A stretch of DNA of 64,000 nucleotides from Branchiostoma floridae (lineage: Eukaryota; Chordata; Leptocardii; Amphioxiformes; Branchiostomatidae): assembly GCF_000003815.2 (NCBI RefSeq), contig NC_049997.1:14760213-14824212 (forward strand), in the 5' to 3' direction. The notes beneath the pieces are model-generated. The model saw only the letters and a list, made by a program, of their open reading frames with translations, did no database searches and had not been told where the DNA came from. Every line of letters begins with the position of its first letter. The first letter of the stretch is position 1. Position numbers and translations under genes: made by a program. Positions 45,555 to 58,200 of this stretch are shown in pieces.

Positions 45555-45759
45555 AACGCTAGTTTACCTTTACCCGTCGGGTAACCTATATCCGTTGTGC
45601 ACTGAAACAGAGCACTGTTGCAGGGATATCAAAGTCTTCCAAACTGCAATAGAATTTAAGGTATTGCATTTTGAAACCTTCGTCTGTCAACTTGATAAAT
45701 CCTGTTTTTAATAACAAAACGGATATAAGTTACGCACAGATTAAGGTTAACTAGCGTTA
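45555..45759. mobile_element. 205-bp inverted-repeat MITE, copy 2
   Basis: The ends TAACGCTAGTTTACCTTTAC and (reversed) TAACGCTAGTTAACCTTAAT continue with GGGTAACCTATATCCGTT / CGTAACTTATATCCGTT, the same family as 36599-36817. Just left of it (45453-45490) a fragment of the A-family repeat (GACTAGTCCGG ... GACCAGATGTTGG) abuts the minisatellite. Confidence 0.8.
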
Positions 45760-45779
45760 TATGTTCAGTATACTGTGGA

Positions 45780-46110
45780 GTTTTGGCATGAATTTATGAT
45801 GAAGCTATTATCAGTCCCGCGATGACAGGTCCGCCGCTGTTGTAGCCCACAGGGTGGGACGAGTACCATATGTGACATCCCCGCCTGCGGGGCAGGTTCA
45901 ATGCTATCGATTTCTAATACCAGCTGCCTACTGGACGCATGGCGAGACTTGCCACTGACACAACATAACAAAATCCTGGATCTTCCCAATGAAGTGAGGC
46001 ACACGCTGGGACAGGTCAATCAATGGCGGGGGAACAAAATCAATCTTTAGCTTTACCTGCTCCCTGGCAGGCAGAGACCGAGAAACAACTTTAGACATCA
46101 TATCAAGGTT
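45780..46110. other. GC-richer non-coding block
   Basis: A non-repetitive CpG-containing block with GATGACAGGTCCG (a TGACAG MEIS/TGIF-like word) and two GATTTCTAATACC-type AT words. A minus-strand frame (45765-46019) matches nothing. A 15-codon frame ending at a good donor-like sequence (46057-46101, minus) is discussed under rejected items. Confidence 0.25.
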
Positions 46111-46134
46111 CTATAGCCAGCATCCATCTTTCCG

Positions 46135-46425
46135 GCCTTCGACGAAAATTTGCTGCTGGGGACGGACAAAACTTTCACCCATTCTGTCCTCTGTGACAGA
46201 CAAAAATTGGCATGTAAAGATATTCATTGAACAAAGCTAAGTCTACTAGCAAAATTTGCTCCTGAAAATAAAGGAAATAGCATTTCAGACGGTCTAGATT
46301 TCAAAATTCTTCCGGGGAAGCATACCTCCAGAACCCCCTAGGATTGTGACACCTTCGACAAGAATTTCCATTCAAAATCCAGGGGACGGAAAAAAAATAT
46401 TACGGCTGGCAAGAACACTGCATCA
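46135..46425 (-). repeat. Dispersed repeat (B family), minus-strand copy
   Basis: On the minus strand it carries AATTTTGAAATCTAGACCGT, CTGAAATGCTATTTCC, TTTTCAGGAGCAAATTTTGC and TAGTAGACTTAGC. This parallels the repeat at 21185-21365 and the internal units of the transposon at 8461-9983. Confidence 0.6.
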
Positions 46426-46950
46426 TATAACATAAAAGCCAACAGTATCAGCTATCAAAGTCACCGTGATATAATCAATATTGATTATCCAGTTACAACT
46501 TGAAGCATTCCGTACAAAGTATCCTTTTCTTTGAGTGTATAAAAACAAATTACAATGATTTGATGTTTGCACAAACATTGGCATGATGCTTTACTATTTC
46601 GGAAATATCCTATGGCTTGACAAGTTTACCTAAGGGCTTATATCGAGAAGATCATCACAAAATGCATTATCTTTGTAGCCTCAGAGCTAGGAGGAAGTTG
46701 ATACGACTCTGTTCTCCAAACGGCTGGCATGGGAGTTGTTAGAGGAAGCAACCCAGACAATATACCCTTGGAGTTCGTTATATCATCTCATTCTTCACAT
46801 GCTCTAAAAGAGGCCATGAAGGGGGTCTTCAAAGTAACACAGACAACAAGATTCCTAGCTTTCTTTCAGCTACTGTTATCACTTTCAGATTCCTTAATGA
46901 TTTTACAATTCTTTGGTTATCCCAACGTTGTTATGTGAAGTCTGGGCAGA
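46426..46950. other. Non-coding DNA
   Basis: No gene or repeat recognised. Confidence 0.4.
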
Positions 46951-47090
46951 ATGTGTGAGTGTTTATGTGTGAGTGTTTGTGTGTGTGTGTTTGCGTGTGT
47001 GTGTTTGCGTGTATCTGTGCGTACTTGTGCGTGCATGTGTGCGTGCGTGTGTGTGTGTGTATGTGAGTGTGTGTATGTGTGCATGTGTGC
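46951..47090 (+). repeat. TG-rich microsatellite
   Basis: An imperfect (TG)n tract with GTGTGTTTGCG and GTGCATGTGTGC variants. The reverse strand gives meaningless histidine/threonine-rich frames (46917-47196). Confidence 0.95.
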
Positions 47091-49208
47091 CGTTGGTCTG
47101 TTTTTGCATAAAATATAAAGTACGTATACGAAGCAAATATTCACAGAGGGCAGGGAAAGTTGAAGAAGAACATGGCAGAAAACACACATAAATCAACCCG
47201 CACTTCCCATATGTGTGAGATTTAGAGCATCATCTTGTCTTCATCTCTTAAGCCCCACTCCGTCCTTGCACCGAATCCCCTCCCGGCAAGACAAATGACA
47301 TCATTTCTTAGCTCTACCCCTTCTGGACCACTTGCTCGGTGATGATGCATCCAAATGGCGCTGGCCCCGAAAACTCTCAACATGTGCCTGGATGAAGTAA
47401 TGGCGTAATTGAATGGATGTAGACTCAGCTATGAATGTCAGCGGGCATCACCAAAGGCATCAGAGGACGCCAACATTTTGCAAAAGGACCCCAAAACACT
47501 GCCATTAGAATGACTTGATTGAGATCTCAGAGACTGCTTGGATTATATAGTTTATCAGTTGAAATGATTGGTGGGGTTTGTGCTGTAGTTTGCATGGCTA
47601 ATCAACTAACAGGATGAGAAAGTAATGAAGTGTTGGCTCAGCAACCTGGCCTGGTGCCACTGGCCCTCAAAGAAACCATTATATTTGATGGATGAGGCCG
47701 CTTGGCTCCTTCTACCGTCCACATTTGCATTTTAAGGAACATGGTTGTCAGGGATCAACGCACAGCAGGACGATAGAGACCAATCAATGGGTGTTAACAT
47801 TCAGGGATGCGCAGTCCGGCCAAGCCTGAATAGAGATGACACCCTATGGAAGAGCATGTGTGGGGGAGGGGGGCGGCGAGTAAATTATGTTCTTTGGCAG
47901 AGGGTTACGGATGGCAGCAGAACGTAATAAAAAGAAGTCAAAGAAGGTTAAAGAAACATTATTGAGACTTAAAGTTAATGTTCACAAGCCAATGCTTTAA
48001 GACTTTATATTTGCGATTTTCTAAGTCAACGTCTGAAATAATACCTTGTCGGAAATAGTAAGCCCTAATCAAAAAGTGATCATCTGCATTAAATGCTTGA
48101 GGTCACACTTTTCAATCAGAAAATAATTGTTTTATGGATAATTTAACATGCTAAACATAGATGTTCAACACTGCAATTGCAAATCTGTGTGAGATTTTGA
48201 TGAATTTTGAGCTCAAATCAAGTGTTATTCAGATCATCGCATCACATCAATATTCATATCCAAAACTCTGCAGACCATGAAACTTAAGGATTATCAATAC
48301 AGATCCAGACCCAATGCATCCATACTGGAAGACAGAGATGGATTTCAGACCAGTTCAATTAGCTATGAGCATAGCTTTATTGCAATAGGTTATGCATAAT
48401 GCAGATACTTCAGTGCACATGTTTTCAAAACTCTTGACATAGTAAAATTCTTCGGCAGCCGCTAAATTTGCATATGCATGCATTTCTGATGCAATCTGTA
48501 CAACAATCTTGTAAATATTTGTGCAAAAGAAGCGTTAACCTTTGAAAAGGTTATACCTAAAAGTTGTGCTTCAAGCTACATCAGTACATGAATAATCTAA
48601 ACCTACAAAACTTAACGACTATTGAAAACCAAGGGAATAACAAATGGAGAGCTCAACTTGTAACATGTGCCATAACTCGTGAACAAATCTTGTGCCCCAT
48701 CTACTGATAGGTGTTAGCACTCAACCATAGAAGGCAGTCATATCTTTGATGTATAGAAGTGAGATGCGTAGTATTGACCCGAATCAATGCCTTACACAAG
48801 GACTGCATATTTGTTTGAGAACAGTTGAGCGTATCGGACGTAAAAGCCCTCCTGGGCTGTTGCCAAGCCCCCGACCTCAAACCATCACCATTATTTAATG
48901 TGCCGGAGGGAAAAATGGGTCAGACTGTCTCCAGTTATCCTGAGTCCGAAGGGCGGAGAGTAATGTGATCATCACGTCTTTTGTCTGTGATGAATCAAGG
49001 TGCCAGTCTTGATATGAAAACTTTCCACCCGGCAATGAAGCATTGATACACTGACTTCTTAATTAAATCTACCGATTATTCAAACAATGTCATGAGTCAG
49101 GCATGACACTCTCAATCATTGAAATATGCAGTACGTAATGGGAATTGGATTTTTCAGAATACTAGAAAAAAGGTTAACTACATGACAAAGAATGTCACTT
49201 TATCATTA
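47091..49208. other. Non-coding DNA with possible conserved patches
   Basis: No gene recognised. Patches at about 47230-47480, 47690-47930 and 48830-49120 are GC-richer and non-repetitive. The last contains CTTCTTAATTAAATCTACCG and GATCATCACGTC. A regulatory role is possible but unsupported. Confidence 0.3.
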
Positions 49209-49595
49209 GCTAGTAGTTCAATGCAGCTAGTAGTGCAATGCAGCTAGCAGTGCAATACAGCTAAGCAGTGCAATGTAGCAAAGTAGTGCAATGTAGCAAA
49301 GCAGTGCAATGTAGCAAAGCAGTGCAATGTAGCTAGCAGTGCAATGAAGCTAAGCAGTGCAATGTAGCTAGCAGTGCAATGTAGCTAAGCAGTGCAATGA
49401 AGCTAAGTACAGTAAGGCAGCTAAGCAGTGCAGTGCAGCTAAGCAGTGCAGTGCAGCTAAGCAGTGCAATGCAGCTAAGCAGTGCAATGCAGCTAAACAG
49501 TGCAATGTAGCTACCAGTGCAATGCAGCTAGCAGTGCAATGCAGCTAGCAGTGCAATGCAGCTAGCAGCTCAAGTCAGCTAAGCAGTGCAATGCA
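49209..49595 (+). repeat. 17-18 bp minisatellite, about 22 copies
   Basis: Successive units of the form AGCAGTGCAATGTAGCTA with variants (AATGCAGCTAGC, CAGTGCAGCTAA, AATGAAGCTAAG) over almost 390 bp. Spacers are not unique, so this is a tandem array and not a CRISPR. Confidence 0.95.
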
Positions 49596-50260
49596 GACTT
49601 GGCTAATAGAAGAACCTCGGCTCCCCAAAACTAGAAACTAGAAACAGACCAGAATCTTCAACCAGTTGTGTTTAGTCAAAGAGGCAGTAAAATGCTCTTC
49701 AAAAAATTTGCAACCGTGCCTGTCGTAATGATTTTCTAATGCAGTATGGAAAATGGACGGAAGCACAACACTCAAATCCATCAGTTCATAAAAGAAGTGC
49801 AATATGATTGGCTTCTTCCTGTTGTGAAGTTTCTTGAACAGGAATGATAATACAATAATTATGCAGTAAAACAGCAATATTCCATAACAACACATGCTCA
49901 CAAGAATGAGGAGACACTCGATATTACTAGTCAATACTTCACATTTTGCTGTTGCCGTTACAGGCCTCTTTGATATAGTACACTCTCTACCATTAAAATC
50001 TGTATTTGTAGCCTCAAATGCTGGCTAGGCTAGTGTATAATGACTTGTGAGGATTTCTTTTATGTGGGACACAGGAGGGATCTATTCAACTATATCCTGT
50101 CTGCGTGGTGTGCCAAGAAAATAATTGGAGGGAGTGGTTGTTTTTAAATGTCATGGAGTCATACACAGCCTGGTCCAAGACTGTCTACTTGTCTGTGTCT
50201 GCATCTATGGCCACATAAAATGCCTAATGTGTAATCAACAACTCATATGAACAAAATCAT
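49596..50260. other. Non-coding DNA between two minisatellites
   Basis: A minus-strand frame of 98 codons (49638-49934) contains a hydrophobic segment (LLILVSMCCYGILLFYCIII) but no recognisable family, start context or splice partner. No other feature seen. Confidence 0.35.
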
Positions 50261-50605
50261 TGTCCCTGGTGCTGACAGTGTTTCCTTGGTGCTGACAGTA
50301 ATACCCTGATGCTAGTTTCCCTGGTGCTGACTGTGTTTCCCTGGTGCTGACTTTGTTTCCCTGTCCCTGGTGCTGACTGTGTTTCCCTGTCCCCGGTGCT
50401 GTGTTTTCATGTCCCTTGTGCTGACTGTATTTCCCTGTCCTTGGTGCTGACAGTGTTTCCCTGTCCCTAGTCCTCAATGTGTTTTCCTGTCCCTAGTGCT
50501 GACTGTGCTTCCCTGTCCCTGATAATGACTGCGTTTCCCTGTCCCTGGTGCTGACTGTGTTTCCCTTGTGATGACTGTGTTTACCTTACCTAGGTGCTGA
50601 CTGTG
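50261..50605 (+). repeat. Minisatellite with the same 26-bp unit as at 45.1 kb
   Basis: Degenerate head-to-tail copies of GTGCTGACTGTGTTTCCCTG followed by TCCCTG. Shorter variants lack the TCCCTG part (TTTCCCTGGTGCTGACTG). The unit is the same as in the array at 45141-45456, in the same orientation but more diverged. The minus frame 50235-50477 is a translation of the array. Confidence 0.95.
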
Positions 50606-51934
50606 ACACATTTTTGAAGTCATCCATCCATCCATTCACTCAAAACAAGTTTGAACTATAAACAAACCTTCAGTTCCCATTTGATTCTTAAGTGACAGGA
50701 TAGAATCTGAGTCCCTGAGTTCCTGAAAGCCATTTGGTGATAAAGACCACCAGACTGATATCTAATGCAGAAGTAATCCACTTGCAATTACTGTAAGCTG
50801 CTTAGAGAGGCCTGCTAGCCTTGCCCAGTGTAAAACCCATTTCTGTCAATCCGCTTACTCACAATCTCTGCTGGCATCGGATTAAGGAAAATCTTGGCAA
50901 GCAAAGTGGAAACGAAATTGTGTTGAGGTATCGGGCAAATTAACGTTCGTCTATTTTCCCTCTTTACCGACATGTTGCTTTCTTCATTGATTAAACCTAC
51001 AAGTTAGGCCACACAATCTACAAATCCACTATCTTGTAATAAGAAATATAAGACTAAGACGGTGTGTGCTACTCATGTCTTTCACGTATGTCATAGATAT
51101 CAGGAATCATTAAATGACAGCAACTTTCCAAGTTACAAATGTTGGATTCACCGCCCCCTCCCCACCCCGTTCTGCATTAAGTGGGATATCTCAGATTTAG
51201 TTAAGCTGTCACCCAGGATATATAAAGTTGTCTGTCATGCCCAGACATATGTCTGCATGGAGCAAGTTACCCAGGATCGTTATCAATCTTAAAATCCCCC
51301 AACCTGTCAAGGGCACGTCGACACTTGTTGAAAAGACATCTGCAGAAAGTTTGCTCATACATGGTAAGAAAAAAAACTTGACGCCATACTTTCCAGAGGA
51401 AGTTTGGTATGATGCCAGGGGCAAGGACAAAGCGTTCATCATCGTATGATAGAAAATCGACAAGAAAACTGATCCCATAGGCCCCAACCTTCCCTCCCTT
51501 CAATCAATGCAACCCATGGCTGTAGAATGGAGTTTATCTATCCTGGGTCTTCTGAGCCTTTTGAAATTCCAGTTGATTTTGTAAAGATCCCCTAAAGGCC
51601 ATATGTGAGGACAGAAAACAATTCAGACTCTGACTGCCTGAGGATTAAATGTTCTATGCACCTTTTTGTCTAGTACCAAACCAGACTGTTCTTTATTCAA
51701 TTGGAACTGACTTTGCAATTGAAAATGGGTAACATATTTCACTTAACATATGGACTTCTCTAATTACAAACAAAATAAGTGACCTTGAACAAGTTTTCTC
51801 AATCAATGATGAGGCATTCTACCACTGGTCATGACAGAGAAGACAGATGGTTTCGCTCAATAATGTACTGTAACAATATTTACAGGTTCATTGCATTGGG
51901 TACATTCCCCAGTAGCACTTTTGGACAAGTAAAA
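50606..51934. other. Non-coding DNA, no firm feature
   Basis: At 51209-51503 both strands have overlapping frames of 70-92 codons. The minus-strand one (FLSYDDERFVLAPG...) could be a decayed retroelement frame, but no catalytic motif is visible. Otherwise nothing recognised. Confidence 0.35.
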
Positions 51935-52085
51935 TGAACAAAAGACCACAGTTTAACGTCCCATCCTAAGGACTGCGACCCTTTCCAGTAGTGTGCATGT
52001 CGGGTGAATAACAACAACCAGCCTGTGGAATCAAATTCCCAACTTCTTGGTACAGGGCAACATACTAAAATGGTGACTGTATTAC
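51935..52085 (-). mobile_element. SINE-like dispersed repeat
   Basis: On the minus strand a B-box-like GGGAATTTGATTCCA is followed by CCCGACATGCACACTACTGG, GGTCGCAGTCCTTAGGATGG and GACGTTAAAC. This is the arrangement of a widespread marine-invertebrate SINE body. Only one copy is in the window, so this rests on pattern recall. Confidence 0.45.
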
Positions 52086-52089
52086 ACAT

Positions 52090-55000
52090 GCTACATCAGT
52101 TTCTGTAACACTCCAATCCTGGACATACTGCATTATTCTGTGCTTATACATAACAGTTTTCATCCCTATCTCAAATGATTTACAAGTTACTTAGTCAGAC
52201 TAAAAAAAAAATGATGTCCATGTTGACCATCGTAGAGCTAGTCTATTCATAGAGGTGACATCCATAGAATGAAAAAGTTTGAACTTCCGCTGGTCCTATA
52301 CTTGCACCCCCCCCACTACTTTGTCCCTAATGGGGTTATCTGGGGATAGTCGCAATGTGGATGTATATGTAGAATGATCTACATGTAGATGTACACTTTT
52401 GTGAAAAGAAGATAAGCATACTGCATATTAATAACCTACAGTAGACAGACCTGAATGAATCTAGGTGTCAAGATTTGGGCAATTTGCCAGTCTTACCGTC
52501 CCAACCAATAATGAGCCTTCTTACATCTATGTCAGGAACTGCAGCACTTCCCACAAGTCTGGTCAGGACCAGAATTAAACCACAGATTTGAATTATTACC
52601 ATTCTCAACTAATTTGCCACCTTCCTGGAAACTTCATTTTTCACATTTACAAGGGCATTTCTCAGTATAGGAGGGGAAAGAAAGTTTTTGTAGTGTTTAA
52701 GTTTGGTGTTTGTTTTACACTATTTCCTTCCAACGGGTTTCTCAGAAATTCCAACCATGGCTGTATCATAAAATGTTTCCTATTAATTATTGATAGCTCA
52801 CGTTTCTACTTCTAATGTTATATTTAGAAGAAATACGATGTAATCTGATCAAAAAGTCCTAATTAAGGTTCTTAGAAAAGTGAGACTTTTGATCACAAGC
52901 TAGTGTCCATGCCACCACCTTTCGGTCAGGTGTTTCATATGTAGGACCGTATAAATGTGATAGTAAATGTAGATAGACACATATCCAATGAAAACATGAC
53001 GAAATGGCCTCCAGAGGGACCTATGCCTACCATGTGTGGTAACCTGATATGACTGTAACTTGGCCATGTGCATTATCATGATAACCCTTGAATGAGAGAG
53101 CCATGTATTGAAAGAATCTTTTACCACATCATTAACTGGAAGTTCACAATGTCGGACTATATCTCAATTGGGTGATAAGAAACTGCATAAATCACTCTAC
53201 AATGCGATAACATTTTAATGCACTAGATATTTTCTGCAGAAAAATGACAGATAACAGAAGCTGTACAGTGTGTTGATATTTATAGTGTGTGAGCTGTGTA
53301 TGCACAAAGAACTTTGCGTTGACAACAGAATATATTATTGTACCAGCCCGACAGTGTATAATTATGTTCGATCATAGTACCTTAAAGTTCAATACTGTTA
53401 CCCTGATTACGCAACGCAAAGTTCTTGGTGCACACACATAAAAGAATTAAGTGAGCATATTCTTGACAATTAACATAAGTGTCAGAAGAATAATAGCAAA
53501 ACTTGTTTAATTATTGCATAATTTTCATTAGTACCTAACAGAATTCATAGTTTGTAATAAGATTCTGTTGCTTACTATATAATTATATCCTTAAGTACAC
53601 CAAAGCGAATATTCCCAAATGAGCCTTGAGCTTGATTTCAGTATAGCTAATGTGATTTTGCACACGGGTCAACATTAATGCAATAGTGTAAGGTTTGCTC
53701 CTGCGGGGTCAAGTATTGGCTTTTCAGATACATGATAGGGAGTGCCCCTAGTTAGGATGACTTGTTACACCATACATCATCACCTCCCCTGGGGGACAGT
53801 AATGCAGAGCTCGGAGATGGGGGGAGCAAGAGTTGGACATGGTGTCAACATGAATGTTTCTTCTCACTTGTCTAGAATTGGCTTTGGGCTGCCTGCAAAC
53901 AGCACAGTCCAAGAGTTTTCCTGTTTCCATTTTTCCCGCTTCCAATATCATGACATATGGAGAAATTGTCAAGATGGAACATGCTACTATCAGTAGAAGG
54001 GGGGAAAACAATATGGAACAAGTATAAATTTTTTTTCAATTCTTTTCATGTTTGGAAAACGTTGGACTTCATTATAATTGCCATTCGTCAATGAAAATTC
54101 TTGACCAATTGACAAATGGATGGATTGATGGATGGATTGAAATCAATTGATAGAAATTCATGTTTACGAACTAAGATCTTAACTTGTTACATTAGAAGCT
54201 CATGTTACTTAAAGACGTAAAGAAAAATTCATGAAACAAAATAACTTATCTCTTAAAAGTAACATTTATCAATAAACTTGAAATAAAGAAATCAAATCTG
54301 ACTTTAAAAATTATGCAACTGTTTAAACTAAAACCAACCAATTCTTTGACTTCATCAACTTTGGAAAAAAATCCAACAAGAACATTTCTCATATGATGCA
54401 GAATGAAGTTACTCACATAAAAAACATAAGAGTGAAAACTACAAAATAACTGCCATACATACATGTACCTTATCCTGTGGTAATATACACTGTCACAAGT
54501 ACATAAAGATTGTATTTGACACAATACTCGTGGAGTTTCTTTTGTATCCCTTTTTCACCCTCACAAATTGTGATACTATCAACGCTGTGACGTGGTATCG
54601 GCAATCAAGCTCATGTTTCAGTATCAACACTTACAGTAAACCCTACACTGATGAGACGACAAGTTTCATAACAAATTGGAATTCAGGTCCAACAACAGAT
54701 TGATGCTATTTAGATCCTGCAGCTTATGAAGTCCTGGTGGATTTTACTTCCAGCTTAATTAGTGATTTCTATCATTTTAACGAGCCTGTGGATTCGAACT
54801 TGTCAATCCAGCTCGCTTCAAATACTGACTGATAATGATCGTCTTCATTTCCCTTGTAGCAGCAAGGGATACAGAGTGTGTTACGTCCAAAATTATACAG
54901 CAAAAACTTATTGTCATATCAGCACATGCAAGTAAAGTTATATTTGGAAACAGGCTGCGAGATGCTACACCGCATCTTCCTGATATCAAAAGTTTTCTGT

Positions 55001-55094
55001 GAACAAAAAATAAAAACCACAGCATTTCCAGGAAAAAAGAAACAAAACGTGGAAGTTAATGCTGTAATACCAAGGATAGCTGTCAGAGTGTCCA
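52090..55094. other. AT-rich non-coding DNA, 3 kb
   Basis: No gene recognised. A small (GGAT)n-like tract at 54117-54138. Near 53310 and 53412 the word CAAAGAACTTTGCGTTG and its inverse CAACGCAAAGTTCTTGG form a roughly 16-bp inverted repeat separated by about 90 bp, possibly a fold-back element. Confidence 0.4.
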
Positions 55095-55215
55095 AAAGCC
55101 ATCTTGTCTTCCCATGACCTTAAGCATATATCAAATATCATTTATCATTACAATCCATCCAAATGTTCTTTAGTTTTGCTGACCACAAGCATCTAGACAC
55201 ACAGATAAAAAAAAC
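55095..55215 (-). repeat. Dispersed repeat (C family), diverged copy
   Basis: On the minus strand: GTCAGCAAAACTAAAGAACA, TTTGGATGGATTGTAATGAT and ATGATATTTGATATATG, corresponding to the copies at 15470-15645 and 20640-20760. Confidence 0.55.
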
Positions 55216-58200
55216 ATACGTGTGTACCTCCACTTTCACAGGGGTAATGAATAGTGGCAAATCTATACACCACAAATTTAAAGGCCTGAAGAAACCAAAT
55301 CTATATTCTCATAACTAACCTTGAACGGAATTAACACTGATGTGTAACATGTAAGCAACAGCAACAAACACTAGTTTTGACATAACCACTATTATTGCAA
55401 GTGTAGCTGGAGCAAGCACATATAAATCAAAACTTAACAAGTCTGCTTTGCATTTTGTTTCTGGCCACTAAACAATACATTCCAGTGTGGCCTCCTCATT
55501 TTTCAATTGATAATAAGAAGTATGAATAAACTTCTACACACTGAATACAACTTCTTCTGCGTCACTGCTTGAAAGAATTATATTCGGTTGGCACCTGTAC
55601 TTCCATGCAGGTTCGATTCCCACTTGGGATTTGATTAATGTTGGCCTTGACTCCGGAGGTTAAGGGTGTTACTCAATTTGACCCCTCATAACACTGTAAC
55701 TTTTCCCTGGTCAATGTGGCTTTCTCCTGTTTTAATAAAGGATCCAGAGGGAGTGGTCCTTAGGCCACACCAATTTTATTTGTTGCTTCTTGGATCTGCC
55801 TACCCACTTTTTTTTCAAGTCCCGAGAAAAAATAATACAGGTTTTGCTGTCATAACCTGTAGATATTTCCATTCAGAGCCCCATACACATATTTTTAGTC
55901 TAAAAAAATGCCTTTTATTCAGAACATTAGTGACAAATCAAAGGAAGGCATTCCTTGTATAAAATGTGCCACTAAACTCAGGGTGTTGTTTTTTTGTGTT
56001 ATTTGAGCCGTATATCTTCACTCCAGACCTTTTAAAAAAAAATCTATTTTTTTTTTTTTAACCTGCCGGGCCAATTTTTTTCTGAAAAAATCTGACAAGC
56101 AACAAATAAATTTGGTCTGGCCTCATCAATATCTGACTGTTGGTGTGGAAGGAATATAGCAAGGCCATACACCTATACAGACATTAAAGATACAACACGG
56201 CGTATTCTGTGTTACCCAAGGTGGCAGCCCCACCCGTGGGAGGGCTGGGACTTGGGGTCATGCAGAATGAACTGGGTTGTATTCTTTTTATGTACTTAGT
56301 ACTAAGTATTACCCATCCTAGACAACACAAATTTCAGTGCAAAATACACCAGATGTTGAGAAAATTTGGTGTCCTCAAACAGAAAATTGTAAAAAGCGCA
56401 AAATTCCAAAGTCCAAATCTGGTATTTTCATTTTTGATAGTGATACAGACAAAGGGTGTTCAAATGACACTAAGGAAGCCCATGTGACACCATAAAATAC
56501 AGACCAGTATAGAACACCAGCAGCGAATTGTACCATTCCCCAGGTATGACATAGATTAGATCATATCAGAATATTAAATTTTCAACAAGCTGAGTTTATG
56601 AATATTGCAGCAGCAATTGACTGTATAATTCTATAATGTGGTCAATATCGTCATAGGTTTGCATGTTTCGGAGCTCAAGATTTAAAAAAAACTGGAAAAC
56701 AAAGCAATAGTTGTCTGTCAACTGTCCTTTTCTGTCGAAATATATCCAGGTTTGCATATGGCAATGGGTCCTCAAAAGGACCAAAATGTCAATCTTTTGA
56801 ATGAAACAGGACCTGGTGACTTACAATTAATTTTTTAGTTGCCAAGAGATGGTGACACTTTTTACTGGCTTGACCAAAATGATTTAGAAGATGAAATTTT
56901 TTGAAAATATCTTCACTCCTAAGGAGTTGCCAAAAACAGTTGGTGGGCATATGCAGTGGTAAAAACATGGAAATGGGGTATTATATAAATAATACATTCC
57001 TTTCCTTCGATTCCCGGAACATATTTCCTTCGCATTTTTGGCCACTGTATAACAGCACTTAGCATGAGTCTGCATGACTTATTTGTCTACCTACATGTAT
57101 AAGTACATTTTGGGTCTCTTCTAGAAACCATTACATTTTATCATACTCAGGATAGCATAAGAGGGCCACTGGTAGAATAATGGCAGGGCTGTACGATGAT
57201 GGAATATGTTATTCCCTTTAAGTTTTCAAGCCTTTTTTTCTGGTGATTTGCAAAAAATAACTTCAAACTACATATTACTCCTAGATGTGGTTTTGAACAT
57301 AAAAGCGACAACAACGTTGGTGGAATATCTGATAGTATTAACATAGGACAAGGAGGCTTAGTTTTAATACCTTCTTCTCCAATATCTTTCTTCGAGAAGG
57401 ACTTTAAAGAGATAATGATAGATAATACTAAAAGTGCTAAAGTAATATGCATTTACTTAAGCCATGTAGGATGATACCAAGCATATATCAGGTTACACCT
57501 GTCGTGGTCAAAGAAAGAAATTTTGGCACAATCAAAACACATTAACTGAATCTTAGCTGTGGGCCATATGGAATGCAACACCCATTTTTGTGTAAGACTG
57601 CAATATGTTTACATGTCATGAATAGGAGGGAGGGGGGCAAAGTGCAAGCACAAAAACAAATTACACACACAGAGGGATTGAAAAGACAAATATAGTTGGG
57701 CCCGGCGGAATATCAATGTGGGTAGCGGCTGAAACTTTCGTCTTTATGAATTCTTAAGTTCTGTCGAACAGCTTGAGTTCTGTCGATAATACAGCATTGG
57801 AAATGTTTAGCAAAATCAATTTGGAAAGAAAACTACTGCTGGTGCACTGTGTACATGTATGTCTTGGCCATGTTTAGGGTGCAAATTGTTTTGTTTTTGC
57901 CTGTTTTATAAATTTGGTGTGTGATTCAGTGTCTTTAAACTGAACTACATGAAGTAGGCTCTATCACCTGGAATGTTAGTCAGTTTTTACATAGGGTTGT
58001 TAAATGACTAATTCTGGCAACTCTGACCTTCACTTCCTTCCAGTCTGTGGTGAACCTGACTAGCATTGGAATCAAAACAGGAAAGAAAATAAAACTCATT
58101 GCATTTGAATATTGCAATGAACTACTTGCCGATGTGTACTTGAAGTTTAATTCTGGGTGTGCATTTCCACTTAAGTCCAGCTACCTAACCCCAAAACCAA

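Noticed and set aside
46057-46101. Possible first exon on the minus strand: MMSKVVSRSLPAREQ followed by a good donor (GAGCAG/GTAAAG)
   Set aside because: Only 15 codons, no downstream exon in phase, no family match. Its phase 0 end does not fit the candidate terminal exon at 39564 in the frame favoured there.
46917-47196. Histidine/threonine-rich and valine/cysteine-rich frames
   Set aside because: Six-frame translation of the TG microsatellite.
49209-49595. CRISPR-like regular repeats
   Set aside because: Adjacent units vary with no unique spacers, in a eukaryotic genome. It is a minisatellite.
50857-50925. Donor-like GATT/GTGAGTAAG on the minus strand (50872) with an open frame upstream of it
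   Set aside because: No credible acceptor on the other side and the peptide (LLAKIFLNPMPAEI) does not match SND1.
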